From positions 109,388 to 173,387 of the forward strand of contig NZ_AUBL01000002.1 of the NCBI RefSeq assembly GCF_000429225.1: a stretch of 64,000 nucleotides of DNA, in the 5' to 3' direction. The notes beneath the pieces were generated by a model. That model was not told the DNA's origin, searched no databases, and worked only from the letters and a program-made list of their open reading frames with translations. How positions within the stretch are numbered: the first letter of the stretch is position 1; every line of letters starts with the position of its first letter. This document shows positions 16,119 to 25,081 of the stretch, piece after piece. The stretch comes from Actinomyces dentalis DSM 19115. GTDB taxonomy: Bacteria; Actinomycetota; Actinomycetes; Actinomycetales; Actinomycetaceae. A program made the position numbers and the translations under genes.

Positions 16119-16160
16119 TTGAAACAGGTCGGGTCAAGTACAATTTCTTGTACTTGATCC
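16119..16160 (+). promoter_or_regulatory. AT-rich palindrome and promoter-like boxes upstream of the accessory operon
   Basis: Bases 16134-16143 (TCAAGTACAA) are a perfect inverted repeat of 16148-16157 around TTTC; allowing one G-T, the dyad extends to 16131-16160. A -35-like TTGAAA (16119-16124) precedes, and TACAAT (16139-16144) inside the dyad could be a -10, but their 14-base spacing is short. The AT content contrasts sharply with the surroundings. It is more likely an operator over a promoter than a terminator, because no T-tract follows. The regulator is unknown and no transcription factor gene is in the operon. Confidence 0.6.
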
Positions 16161-16296
16161 GATTCCGCCTGCGCATCATGATGAGGCCCGTCGCGCCGCG
16201 GGCGGGGTCGTGGAGCCCTTCCCGAATGGCGCGGCGGAGTCGGTGCACCCGCCGGAGCCCTTCCCACCTCCGGCAGCCGAGGCGAAGGAGCAACGT

Positions 16297-17037
16297 ATGG
16301 ATTCGGCTCAGGGCACGTGCGCGCGTGCGGACGACGATCGCGGTCCCGGAGCGGACGCCCCGACGGACGGCGCCGGGGATGAGTGCGTGGTCGCCGCCCC
16401 GCCTCGCGCCGAACCGGAGGACGACCGGGTGCTCGGGGCCCTGGAGGCCCTGAACGGAACCTGGTCCAGGGCGCTGGAGGAGCTGACGCTGGCCGCCCGG
16501 ATGCACGATCGCATCACCGAGCTCCAGGCGGATCAGGTCAATGCGCTGCTGTCGCCGGTGGCGCGCCGCCTCATCCGCCTGCGGGAGCAGATCCTCGACG
16601 CCGCCGGACGGTGCGCGGTCGCGCCCGTGCCCAACCTCGGCGAGCAGCTGGACTTCTTCGCCGAGGGCGTGCAGGACGCTCTGGAGATGCTCGGGGTGGA
16701 GGAGGTGGCGCCCGCCGTGGGCTCGTCCTTCGACCGCTCGCGCCTGCGCGCCGTCGAACGGATCGCGACGGCGCACGCCGAGCGGGACCGGACGGTGGCC
16801 AGAACCGTGCGTCCCGGTCACGCCTTCGTCGGGGCAGGCTCGGCGCTCAAACCCGCCGAGGTCGGCGTCTACGTCTACGATCCGGGGCTCGCGCCGGAGG
16901 CGCCGGCCGAGGAGCCGACTGTGTCCGTCAAAGACGTCAGCGACCAGGGCGTCGCCCCCGCCCGCGCGGACGGGGGCGCGGACGGGGCGGAGCCGCCCGA
17001 CCGCACGCCGCCCCGGCCGGGCGCGCCGCAGAACTGA
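16297..17037 (+). CDS. GrpE-like nucleotide exchange factor
   Basis: 246 residues, the first gene of the accessory operon. Residues 1-50 are acidic and low-complexity. The middle is helical (TELQADQVNALLSPVARRLIRLREQIL). Residues about 125-205 resemble the GrpE beta-domain: LGVEEVAPAVGSSFDRS, then TVARTVRPGHAFVGAGSALKP and EVGVYVYDPG, matching the GrpE pattern of a conserved glycine, 'GY..g..vlRpa.V.V'. It is divergent and has a Pro-rich tail. Its likely partner is the Hsp70 encoded 28 bases downstream, where it would release ADP. The ATG at 16297 follows an AAGGAG site; the frame opens earlier at 16210. Confidence 0.7.
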   Translation: MDSAQGTCARADDDRGPGADAPTDGAGDECVVAAPPRAEPEDDRVLGALEALNGTWSRALEELTLAARMHDRITELQADQVNALLSPVARRLIRLREQILDAAGRCAVAPVPNLGEQLDFFAEGVQDALEMLGVEEVAPAVGSSFDRSRLRAVERIATAHAERDRTVARTVRPGHAFVGAGSALKPAEVGVYVYDPGLAPEAPAEEPTVSVKDVSDQGVAPARADGGADGAEPPDRTPPRPGAPQN

Positions 17038-17065
17038 TCCGACTCACCCGAGAGGAAGAGAGCAC

Positions 17066-18673
17066 ATGAGCGAGGACGTCTTCGGAATCGACCTGGGGAC
17101 CACCTATTCGGCCATTGCGCATATGGACGAGTACGGGCGGCCGCAGATCATCCAGAATCGCGACGGCCAGAACACCACGCCCTCCGTCGTCTACTTCGAG
17201 AGCGCATCCAATTTCGTCGTCGGCCAGGAGGCGAAGAACGGCGCGAGGGTCTACCCCGACGAGACCGTCTCCCTCATCAAGCGGGAGATGGGGGAGAAGA
17301 ACGAGCGCATCTTCTTCGACGAGCCCTTCTACCCGGAGACCATCTCCTCGCTCATCCTCAAGCAGCTGGTGGCCGAGGCGCAGGAGGCGACGGGGTCAAC
17401 CAGCAGCAGGGTCGTCATCACCGTCCCCGCCTACTTCGGTCTGGCTGAGAAGGAGGCCACCCGGCACGCGGGCCAGATCGCCGGGCTCGACGTGGTCGGG
17501 ATCCTGGCCGAGCCGGTCGCCGCGGCCCTGTCGACGGGCATCACCTCCGCGCAGGACAAGTGCTACTTCGTCTACGACCTGGGCGGCGGCACCTTCGACT
17601 GCACCGTGCTGCGCACCGCGCAGGACACCTTCGAGGTCGTCGCCACCGACGGCAACCGCAAGCTGGGCGGCGCGGACTGGGACGAGGCCCTCTTCGACCT
17701 CGTCCTGTCCAAGTTCGTGCAGGAAAAGGGCATCGATGACGACCCGGCCGCCGACCCGGAGTTCTACCAGGGGCTCATGAACGACGTCGAGAGCGCCAAG
17801 AAGACCCTGAGCAAGAAGGAGAAGGCGCGCCTGCGCTGCAGTTACGAGGGCGTGCAGGGTGTGGTCAACGTGACCAGGGAGGAGTTCGAGGCGGCGACCC
17901 GCCCCCTTCTCAACGAGACGCTCGACATCGTCCAGCGGACCCTGGACGCCGCCACGGCGAAGGAGCCCGGGCTGAGCATCGACGAGATCCTCCTCGTCGG
18001 CGGGTCCTCCCGCATGCCCCAGGTCGCCGCGGGCCTGTCCTCCCGCTTCCCCTGGCCGCTGAGGAATACGGAGTTCGACCTCGCCGTCGCCGAGGGCGCC
18101 GCCATCTACGGCAACGGCGTGCAGCCGGCCGTCTCCGACGGCGCCGGGAGCGAGGACTCCGCCCCCGCCGCCGGCCTTCCGGGGCTGGGATCGGGCCAGG
18201 AGATCGTCCTGGACGGCCGTCAGGTCACCTTCACCAATGTGCTGTCCAAGTCCGTGGGCGTGCTCTTCTTCAACAAGGAGACCGAGGAGGACTACATCGG
18301 CTTCCTCGCCCACGCCCAGGACAAGCTGCCGATTCACACGACCATGACGGCGTTCACCATCAGGGATCACCAGACCTCGGTGGAGGTCCAGCTCTACGAG
18401 CAGTCCGGCGAGACCGAGTCCCGGGAGGTCGAGCACAACAAGCGGATCACGCCCGAGGGCGTGGACCCGAGGATCACGGGCCTGCCGGACCTGCCGGAGG
18501 GCTCCCCCATCGAGCTGACGCTGTCGATCACCAATGAGGGCCTGGCCTCCCTGCGCGCCGTGGAGCCCACCAGCGGTCATGAGCTGACTCTGGAGGCCTC
18601 CCTGTCGCCGATGCAGCCGGAGGAGCTCGAGCAGGCCCGCGGCATCGTGTCGCGGATGAGCATCAGCATCTGA
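17066..18673 (+). CDS. Hsp70 (DnaK-like) chaperone without C-terminal lid
   Basis: 535 residues, about 100 shorter than housekeeping DnaK. The ATPase domain (about 1-365) has phosphate-1 loop IDLGTTYSAIAHMDEYG, connect region YFGLAEKEATRHAGQIAGLDV, phosphate-2 YDLGGGTFDCTVL and adenosine loop LLVGGSSRMPQVAAGL. A substrate-binding beta-domain-like region covers about 385-535 (VLSKSVGVLFFNKE, SVEVQLYEQSGE, PIELTLSITNEG), but the alpha-helical lid and acidic tail are missing. It is therefore an operon-specialised Hsp70 and not the cell's main DnaK. The start has GAGGAAGAG just upstream. Confidence 0.93.
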   Translation: MSEDVFGIDLGTTYSAIAHMDEYGRPQIIQNRDGQNTTPSVVYFESASNFVVGQEAKNGARVYPDETVSLIKREMGEKNERIFFDEPFYPETISSLILKQLVAEAQEATGSTSSRVVITVPAYFGLAEKEATRHAGQIAGLDVVGILAEPVAAALSTGITSAQDKCYFVYDLGGGTFDCTVLRTAQDTFEVVATDGNRKLGGADWDEALFDLVLSKFVQEKGIDDDPAADPEFYQGLMNDVESAKKTLSKKEKARLRCSYEGVQGVVNVTREEFEAATRPLLNETLDIVQRTLDAATAKEPGLSIDEILLVGGSSRMPQVAAGLSSRFPWPLRNTEFDLAVAEGAAIYGNGVQPAVSDGAGSEDSAPAAGLPGLGSGQEIVLDGRQVTFTNVLSKSVGVLFFNKETEEDYIGFLAHAQDKLPIHTTMTAFTIRDHQTSVEVQLYEQSGETESREVEHNKRITPEGVDPRITGLPDLPEGSPIELTLSITNEGLASLRAVEPTSGHELTLEASLSPMQPEELEQARGIVSRMSISI

Positions 18674-18710
18674 GGCCGCCGCAGGGTCCGGGGGATCGCG
18701 AGGAGAGGCG

Positions 18711-21455
18711 ATGGAATTCGACAAGCAGTACCGCAAGTCCGTTCTCACGGCGATCAGGAAGGACAAGTCCCTGCAGGCGGGCATCGACGCCGCCCTGCGG
18801 GCGATGAACGCCGATGCGGGCCTCGCGCTGCCCCCGGACCTCGACCTGCCCCTTCTCTACGGCATCGGGCCCTCTATGACCGACGCCCAGCTGGAGCGGC
18901 GGGTGCTCAGGGAGATGCCCTCGATCTGGAACAAGAACAAGCGGATGTTCCCGTTCTGCGCCCGCCTCAAGTCCATCCACGACCTCCTGGTCGAGCGCAG
19001 CCCGGTGACGAGTCAGGACTTCTGGCGCGACCAGGTGGGGCGGGCGCAGGAGATCCGCGCGCAGCGGCTGCGCGAGCTGGCGCAGGCCATTGCGGCGGAC
19101 AGCGGGGCCGCCGCCATCGGGGCCATTGAGCGCCCGGTCGTCGAAGCGTTCGCCACCAGGGCCGGAGTCGATCCCGCGGCGCTCATCGAGGCCGTGGAGG
19201 CCGCCTCGGTGCGCGTCGTGACACCCCTGGAGGAGCCCCGGGTCCGCTATCTTCAGGACCGTGTCCGCAAAGAGCTGGCGAGCTCCCCGTTCCACACCCT
19301 CGTAGACGCCATCCTCGGCACCGGGTCGACGGCGGACCTGGCGCGTCCCGACCACCAGATGCCCGACTCCTTCGCGATCGTCGAGGGGTTCCGGCCCCAG
19401 GGCGGCTCGTGCGCCCGCATCGATCTGGCCCGGGCGATCGAGGCGCGCGACTACGCGTCCAAGGCGCCCACCGCCGAGGCCTCGGCGGTGAGTAAAGCCA
19501 TGCGCGTCGTGCTCAATGGCGTGGACACCGAACAGGAGCTGCAGGACGCGCTCCTGATGAGCGTCATCGACTACGCCCGCCAGCTCGCCGTCAGCGCCCC
19601 CCGGCCCCAGGTCCTGGCGGCCCTGGTCAAGGCCCGCGTCGCCCCCGAGGACGCCGCCCGGATCGTCCTGCACGTCTCCGGAGGCTCGGCGGGGGCCCCC
19701 GTCGAGAACCTGGACACGGTCCGGGCCCACGTCGCGGCCCACGAGCTGGTCGCCGCCCGGGCGGTCTGGACCCGTCTGGAAGGTACTGGGGCCGACCTCA
19801 GCGGGGAGGAGGCCCAGAGCACCCTGAGGACGCTCACCGCCGAGGAGAACTCCTTCGCGCAGGCCATGGAGGACTTCCGCCGTCATCGCGACACCGACGT
19901 CCTGGCGGCGCGCGGCGCCCTGCGCCGGGCCATCGCCGTGTGCTCCGATGACGAGGAGGCCCAGCGCCTTCTGGAGGCCATGCCCCCGTCCCCCCCGCGC
20001 GCCGTCCGGGCCGGGGTCGAGAGCACCGGGGCGGTCGCGCTCAGCTGGAGCGAGCCGGCGGAGTTCACCGGCCAGGTCTCCTACCGGGTGCTGCGCCGCG
20101 AGGACCGGGCGCCCGCCGGCCCCCGCGACGGCGTCCTCGTGGCCGAGGACGTCACCGCGCTGAGCGTGGAGGATCCGGCGCCGGCGTGCGCGCGCCCCCT
20201 GTACTACGGGATCGTCGCGGTGACGCAGGGGCGGTGCTCGTCCCCGGAGACGGTTCAGGCCCTGGTGCTGCCGGCCCCCGCATCCCCCCGCGTGCACGTG
20301 GGGGAGACGGGCGCCGACGTCGCCTGGGAGCTGCCCCGGGCCGCCCTGTCCGCGGAGGCCGGGCTCGTCGGGCCCGACGGGCGGACCCGCCGAGTGGGAA
20401 CGGCCTCGCGCACCGCCCTGTCCCTGAGCGGCCTGAAGACCGGCGAGCGCTACGTCCTGCGCCTGCGGGGCGTGTACTCCCTGCCCGACGGCACCCGCCG
20501 CACCGGCGCCCCCCTGGAGGTGGAGGTGATCCCTCACGGCGAGCTGCGGCCCGTCGTCGACCTGGCGGGGCGCCTGGAGGGCGGCGTCTCCAGCGGCCGC
20601 GTGCGCGCGGTCTTCACCTGGAGCGCGGTTCCGGGGGCGGAGGTCCGCCTGTACCGGTCGCGCGCGGGCATCGGTGCGGCGCCGGGCGCGCGCACGGCCC
20701 TGGACCAGATCGAGGAGCGCGGCGTGCGGATCCTGGGCACCGAGTCCGGCGACGCCGTCCACCGGGAGCTGACCGCCACCCTGCGCGCCGGCGCGCACCG
20801 GGTCGTGGCGGTGGTGGTCGACGGCGACCAGGGGCTGTGCGGCAACGAGATGGTCCTCGCCGCCGCCCCGCCAGTCGCGGATCTGCACCTGGACAGACTC
20901 GGCCAGACCGTCAGATTGTCCTGGGTGTGGCCCGACGGCGACTACGCCGTCCGGCTGCGCTGGTCCACCCCCGACTCCCGGGCCGGCCGCGAGGTGCGGC
21001 GCGCCCAGTACGACGCCGAGGGCGGCGTCGTACTGCCCATCGGGGACGCGGGCGGGCGGATCGACGTGGCGGTGGTCCCCGTCGGCCTGGCCGGGTCCGT
21101 CGAGGGCGCGGCCCAGACGCTGACGGTGCCGGCGCGCGCTCACAGGCGCATCGCCTATCACGTGACCTGGCGCAAGAAGATGCTCGGCGGCCCCAGCGCC
21201 GCGGTCTTCGCCTTCGACGGGGCCCGCGGTGGTCCTTTCGACGTCCGGCTCGTCGTGCGCGCGGGTCGTCACGCGCCGTCCTCCCGGGACGCGGGGACGG
21301 GGGCACCCCGCCGCATCGACCCGGGTTCGCCCGAGAGCCTGGTCGTGGAGGTGCCCGTCGCGCGGGGCCGGGGAACCTGGTGGGCCAAGGCCTTCTCGGC
21401 CCAGGACGGGGTCAAGCTCGTCGATCCCCCGATGAGCGAGTTGAAAGGAAACTGA
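18711..21455 (+). CDS. Large helical protein with Fn3-like C-terminal domains
   Basis: 914 residues, no signal peptide or membrane helix, so probably cytosolic. Residues 1-420 look alpha-helical and I do not recognise the family; a short aromatic/charged block (SIWNKNKRMFPFCARLKSIH) is at about 70-90. From about 420 the protein is beta-rich with fibronectin type III-like modules, for example VALSWSEPAEFTGQVSYRVLRRED, then ADVAWELP and RLSWVWPDGDYAVRLRW, each ending in a strand-rich repeat. There is no HPD motif, so it is not an evident J-protein. Its place between Hsp70 and the first GTPase suggests an adaptor or scaffold; that is inference. It ends one base before the next start. Confidence 0.7.
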   Translation: MEFDKQYRKSVLTAIRKDKSLQAGIDAALRAMNADAGLALPPDLDLPLLYGIGPSMTDAQLERRVLREMPSIWNKNKRMFPFCARLKSIHDLLVERSPVTSQDFWRDQVGRAQEIRAQRLRELAQAIAADSGAAAIGAIERPVVEAFATRAGVDPAALIEAVEAASVRVVTPLEEPRVRYLQDRVRKELASSPFHTLVDAILGTGSTADLARPDHQMPDSFAIVEGFRPQGGSCARIDLARAIEARDYASKAPTAEASAVSKAMRVVLNGVDTEQELQDALLMSVIDYARQLAVSAPRPQVLAALVKARVAPEDAARIVLHVSGGSAGAPVENLDTVRAHVAAHELVAARAVWTRLEGTGADLSGEEAQSTLRTLTAEENSFAQAMEDFRRHRDTDVLAARGALRRAIAVCSDDEEAQRLLEAMPPSPPRAVRAGVESTGAVALSWSEPAEFTGQVSYRVLRREDRAPAGPRDGVLVAEDVTALSVEDPAPACARPLYYGIVAVTQGRCSSPETVQALVLPAPASPRVHVGETGADVAWELPRAALSAEAGLVGPDGRTRRVGTASRTALSLSGLKTGERYVLRLRGVYSLPDGTRRTGAPLEVEVIPHGELRPVVDLAGRLEGGVSSGRVRAVFTWSAVPGAEVRLYRSRAGIGAAPGARTALDQIEERGVRILGTESGDAVHRELTATLRAGAHRVVAVVVDGDQGLCGNEMVLAAAPPVADLHLDRLGQTVRLSWVWPDGDYAVRLRWSTPDSRAGREVRRAQYDAEGGVVLPIGDAGGRIDVAVVPVGLAGSVEGAAQTLTVPARAHRRIAYHVTWRKKMLGGPSAAVFAFDGARGGPFDVRLVVRAGRHAPSSRDAGTGAPRRIDPGSPESLVVEVPVARGRGTWWAKAFSAQDGVKLVDPPMSELKGN

Positions 21456-21456
21456 T

Positions 21457-22653
21457 ATGGCGCTGTTCCGCTTCAAACAGGCCGTCTGCCCCTACTGCTA
21501 CCGGCGCATCGAGTCCGGTCGGGCGGCCTTCCGCTGCAACGGCCACGCCGCCGCCGGCAAGTCCCGGTGCGCGGCCAGGCCCGATCCCGAGCGCAAGCAG
21601 GTCCTCGGCGTCGACGAGGCCGTCCTCCCCACGTGGCCCGATGAGCGGAACCCGCTTCAGCGCCACCGGCCCTTCCTCTGCCCCGACTGCCTCGGGCCGA
21701 CGACGCGGGTGTGCCCGGTGTGCCACACGCCCTGGCCCTCGACCTTCACGGCGGACAGCCCCCTCATCGGCCTGGTCGGCGTGCGCGGCTCGGGCAAGAC
21801 GATCATGCTCTCGGTCCTCGCCCAGGAGCTGACCACGAGCATCCAGCGGCGCTTCGACGCCGCCATCCACCCCACCGGGAACAGGAGGCTCGTCAGCCAG
21901 CTCGCGAACTGGAGGTCCGACATGGGCCGGGGCGGGCATCTGCCCAGTCAGACCGAGGCCTACCAGCACGTCTCCAAGGACCAGCGGGACTCCGCCGAGC
22001 CAGCGGTCTTCGAGTGGCAGCTCGCCGACGGCAGGAACCACCAGCGGTCCACCATCTTCTCCTTCTACGACACGGCCGGGGAGGACCTGGCCTCCATGGA
22101 CCGGGCCCGGGAGCTCAACTATCTGGCGGCCACCGACGGGGTCATCCTCCTGCTAGACCCCTTCGGCTTCACCGGCAACCACGACCTGGCCCGCAGCAAG
22201 GGCGTCGACGAGGACCTCCTGCGCGACCGGCCCGAGGACGTGCTCCGCAATATCGTCGAGCTGCTGCGCCAGGCCGACAAGGTGGGCTCCCGGAAGAAGA
22301 TCTCGCGGCCCCTGGCCGTCGTCGTGTCCAAGATCGACGCCTTCTTCGACTCCATCGACGAGGACAGTCCTCTGCGGCGCCCCAGCTCCGACAAGCCCTA
22401 CTTCGACGAGGCCGAATCCCTCGAGGTGCATGAGCACGTGGCCATGCTGCTCGACGAGTGGTCCGGCGGCGGGCTCCTGCGCATGCTGGAGCTCAACTTC
22501 TCCACCTTCCGGCTCTTCGCCGCCTCGGCCCTGGGCGCGGAACCCGACTACGCCCGGCGCACGGCCAACCCCCGCGGCGTTCTGCCCCACCGGGTGGCGG
22601 AGCCGCTCCTGTGGCTCATGGCGCGACGCGGCTTCCTGCCCAAGGAGGGATGA
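21457..22653 (+). CDS. Soluble zinc-ribbon GTPase (double-GTPase-like TRAFAC NTPase)
   Basis: 398 residues. An N-terminal treble of cysteine pairs (CPYC at 11-14, later C27 and C38, CPDC and CPVC at 75-89) forms zinc ribbons. The P-loop GVRGSGKT is at 108-115, Walker B/G3-like DTAGED starts at D205, and a G4-like SKID has K292 and D294. The arrangement matches the paired GTPases (DO-GTPase families) found beside GAP1 proteins in predicted bacterial conflict systems, as I recall them. A second GTPase with zinc ribbons is encoded two genes later. Translation is probably coupled: one base separates it from the gene upstream and one from the GAP1-like gene downstream. Confidence 0.85.
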   Translation: MALFRFKQAVCPYCYRRIESGRAAFRCNGHAAAGKSRCAARPDPERKQVLGVDEAVLPTWPDERNPLQRHRPFLCPDCLGPTTRVCPVCHTPWPSTFTADSPLIGLVGVRGSGKTIMLSVLAQELTTSIQRRFDAAIHPTGNRRLVSQLANWRSDMGRGGHLPSQTEAYQHVSKDQRDSAEPAVFEWQLADGRNHQRSTIFSFYDTAGEDLASMDRARELNYLAATDGVILLLDPFGFTGNHDLARSKGVDEDLLRDRPEDVLRNIVELLRQADKVGSRKKISRPLAVVVSKIDAFFDSIDEDSPLRRPSSDKPYFDEAESLEVHEHVAMLLDEWSGGGLLRMLELNFSTFRLFAASALGAEPDYARRTANPRGVLPHRVAEPLLWLMARRGFLPKEG

Positions 22654-22654
22654 C

Positions 22655-25081
22655 ATGTTCGATGTCCTGGGATACACCGACTGCCGCGCCGATCAGTCGC
22701 TCAACGGTTCCACGGGATTCCAGTTCTGCGCCGCCTCGGCGGGCGCCGGCGACGTGGAGCAGAAGATCGTCCGCCCCCGGGTGCACCACTGGGCGCACGG
22801 CCTCACGCGGATCCCGCCCGAGCAGCACCCGGAGACCTTCCGCTGCTGGACGCAGGACGGGGCGCACATCATCCTCCGGGGCCGGTCGCTGGCCCGCCGC
22901 ACCGCCAGCGGACGGGACGGCAACTCCTACACCTTCGCGGCCCTGACCCGGGACGCGTGGGACATCCTGCCCGCCCGTCCCGCGCAGCTGTGGAGCGCCC
23001 CCGACTGGCCCTCCTCCGAGGTCTACGGGAGCCCCGCCCCCTGGCCCACGCCCCTGGCCCTGGACCCGGACTTCGAGCCCGAGGGGCTCCAGGCGTGGGT
23101 GCGCGAGCAGCCCTGGGCCGTCGAGCACCTGGCGCAGCTGCTGACCATGGTGGAGATGACCTCGGGCCCCGAGGCCCGCAAGCTCCTCATCGAGCACGAG
23201 GATCAGGGCGTCGTCGTGCGGTGGATCTCGCTGGCGCAGCTGACCATGTCCGATGAGGAGGCGATGGGCAGCTCGGTGCACTCCTTCGTGGAGGAGCCCG
23301 AGTCCGCCCCGGCGACCTTCGTCGGGGCCCATCCGCTCCTGTCCGACGGCGTCCGCCCCGACGCGGAGGGCTACCGGCTCTTCGACCCGCTCCACGAGCG
23401 CTGCACGCCCGTCGAGCCCAGCGGCTCCGCCCGTCGCCACGCCCAGTGGTTCCTCACCATGGACGCCGACGAGGCCCTCGCCGCGATCTCCACGAGCCGC
23501 GCCTGGGCGCGGGTCCTGCCGTCCTCCGACTCCGATGGGGCCGCGCGGCTGGCCGGCATGGTGCTTCTGGGGGTCGGGGAGCCGCGCCCCGGGGACGTCC
23601 CGGTCGCCGCCGAACTGCTGGGCGGACTGTGCCGCCAGGATCCCGATTCGGTTCCCGAGTGGGGTGAGGAGCTCGTCGGCCTCCTCCAGGCGTGCTCACC
23701 GGCCTCGGCGGACGACGTCGGCGCGGCGGGGGAGGTCATCTGGGAGCTGGACCGGGTCGGCGAGACGGGACTGGCCCGCCGGCTGGCCTCGCTGTGCCTG
23801 AGCTGGGGCGGGCGCAGGCCCGACCTCCTGGAGGCCTGGCTCGCCCGGCGCGCCGTCGGGCGCCCGCCGCTGCGCTGGGAGGGGGGCGAGGACGGCCCCC
23901 TGCGCGTGGCCGCGGACGGCGCCACCGCCCTGGCGGCGGCACTGCCCGCGGATCTCCTGCCCGAGCTGTGGACGCTCCTGGGCGATCTCGGGCTCCTGGA
24001 GTGCCTGCCGGGCCCCCGGCGCTCCCGCCTCCTGGCCGAGGCCGCCCGCGGGTGCCTGTCATCGCCCACAGCCCTGGAGCGCCTCATCGATTCCGGGCGC
24101 GGCGAGGAGGTGGCCCGCCTGGTCGCCCGGGACCTGCCCGGGCACTGGGCCCGGGGCGGCGAGGGGATCGCCGCCCTGGCCCGGGGGGAGTGGGACGCCC
24201 TTCTGTCCCGCCCCCAGGCGCTCGTGGGCGGGCCGGAACTGGACGCCTTCCGCTGGCTGCGCCAGGACCTGTCGCCCCTGCTGGAGGCACCCGAGGCGCT
24301 GGAGAACCTGTGCGCGCTGCTGCCGGCGAGCGCCTGGCCCCTGGCCGAGGCCGCCGCCAACGGCGATGAGGCCCTCGTCGAGGCCTGGCTGCGCACCCAC
24401 GATCGCCTGAACGACTCCCTGGAGGCGCGGCTGGCCGAACTCACCTCCGCCGAACAGCCGGCCCATGCCCGCATCCACTGGCTCATGCTGGCGGCCCGCA
24501 CCCCCGCCGGCGGGCCCCGCCCTGTGAGCGGGGCCGCGCTGCGAGGGCACGTCGAGACCTTCGAACGGCTCCAGGACGCCCTGAGGCGCTGCCGGCCCTG
24601 GGAGCAGGAGGTCAACGCGGGTCTGCGCGCGCTGCACGAGGACAGGCGGGCGCACCCCCTCCTCGTGGCCTACGCCGACACCCTGGCGAAGGCCGCCCTG
24701 CGCGCCGCCGACTACCGGGCCGCCGACGCCGTCGTGTCGGACCTGACGGAGAGGGCTCAGCGCGCGGTCGCCCACGAGCTCGACCGCATCGTGCGGGAGG
24801 GGCTGGGCAAGACGGATGTCGCGGTCCTGGAATCCGCCGTGCACCTGGCCGGGGACGAGGACTCCCCGCTGGCCGTCGCCGCCGGGGACGCCGTGGCGGC
24901 GTTCTGGAGGGACGTGCGCATGCGCGGCGTCCGTCAGAGGCTGGAGAAGGAGCTCGAGCGGCGCCGGCGCCTGGATCTGCTCGACCAGATCCGGGCGCTG
25001 GAGGGCCACTCGACGGCGGCGCGCCTGGGCAATTCGGTCCAGCGCGGGCTGCGGCGCATGAGAAGACGGGGGAAGATCTAA
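22655..25081 (+). CDS. GTPase-associated protein 1 (GAP1)-like protein
   Basis: 808 residues, without membrane helix or P-loop. The N-terminus (GYTDCRADQSLNGSTGFQFC) resembles the GAP1 N-terminal domain pattern, roughly YTSC.. GLSG..GFQFNA. This beta-rich part (about 1-230) is followed by a long Ala/Leu/Glu-rich region that looks like helical repeats, and a basic C-terminus (RRMRRRGKI). GAP1 proteins are thought to be the switch or adaptor component regulated by the adjacent GTPases; that role is predicted, not shown. AAGGAGGG precedes the ATG. The stop overlaps the next start by one base (TAATG). Confidence 0.7.
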   Translation: MFDVLGYTDCRADQSLNGSTGFQFCAASAGAGDVEQKIVRPRVHHWAHGLTRIPPEQHPETFRCWTQDGAHIILRGRSLARRTASGRDGNSYTFAALTRDAWDILPARPAQLWSAPDWPSSEVYGSPAPWPTPLALDPDFEPEGLQAWVREQPWAVEHLAQLLTMVEMTSGPEARKLLIEHEDQGVVVRWISLAQLTMSDEEAMGSSVHSFVEEPESAPATFVGAHPLLSDGVRPDAEGYRLFDPLHERCTPVEPSGSARRHAQWFLTMDADEALAAISTSRAWARVLPSSDSDGAARLAGMVLLGVGEPRPGDVPVAAELLGGLCRQDPDSVPEWGEELVGLLQACSPASADDVGAAGEVIWELDRVGETGLARRLASLCLSWGGRRPDLLEAWLARRAVGRPPLRWEGGEDGPLRVAADGATALAAALPADLLPELWTLLGDLGLLECLPGPRRSRLLAEAARGCLSSPTALERLIDSGRGEEVARLVARDLPGHWARGGEGIAALARGEWDALLSRPQALVGGPELDAFRWLRQDLSPLLEAPEALENLCALLPASAWPLAEAAANGDEALVEAWLRTHDRLNDSLEARLAELTSAEQPAHARIHWLMLAARTPAGGPRPVSGAALRGHVETFERLQDALRRCRPWEQEVNAGLRALHEDRRAHPLLVAYADTLAKAALRAADYRAADAVVSDLTERAQRAVAHELDRIVREGLGKTDVAVLESAVHLAGDEDSPLAVAAGDAVAAFWRDVRMRGVRQRLEKELERRRRLDLLDQIRALEGHSTAARLGNSVQRGLRRMRRRGKI

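Noticed and set aside
16131..16160. Palindrome read as the rpoC terminator
   Set aside because: A perfect GC-rich hairpin closer to rpoC (16045-16075) fits that role better, and the AT-rich dyad lacks a T-tract.
17066..18673. Housekeeping dnaK
   Set aside because: The protein is about 100 residues short, has no lid, and is not next to dnaJ; the divergent GrpE-like neighbour also differs from the usual order.
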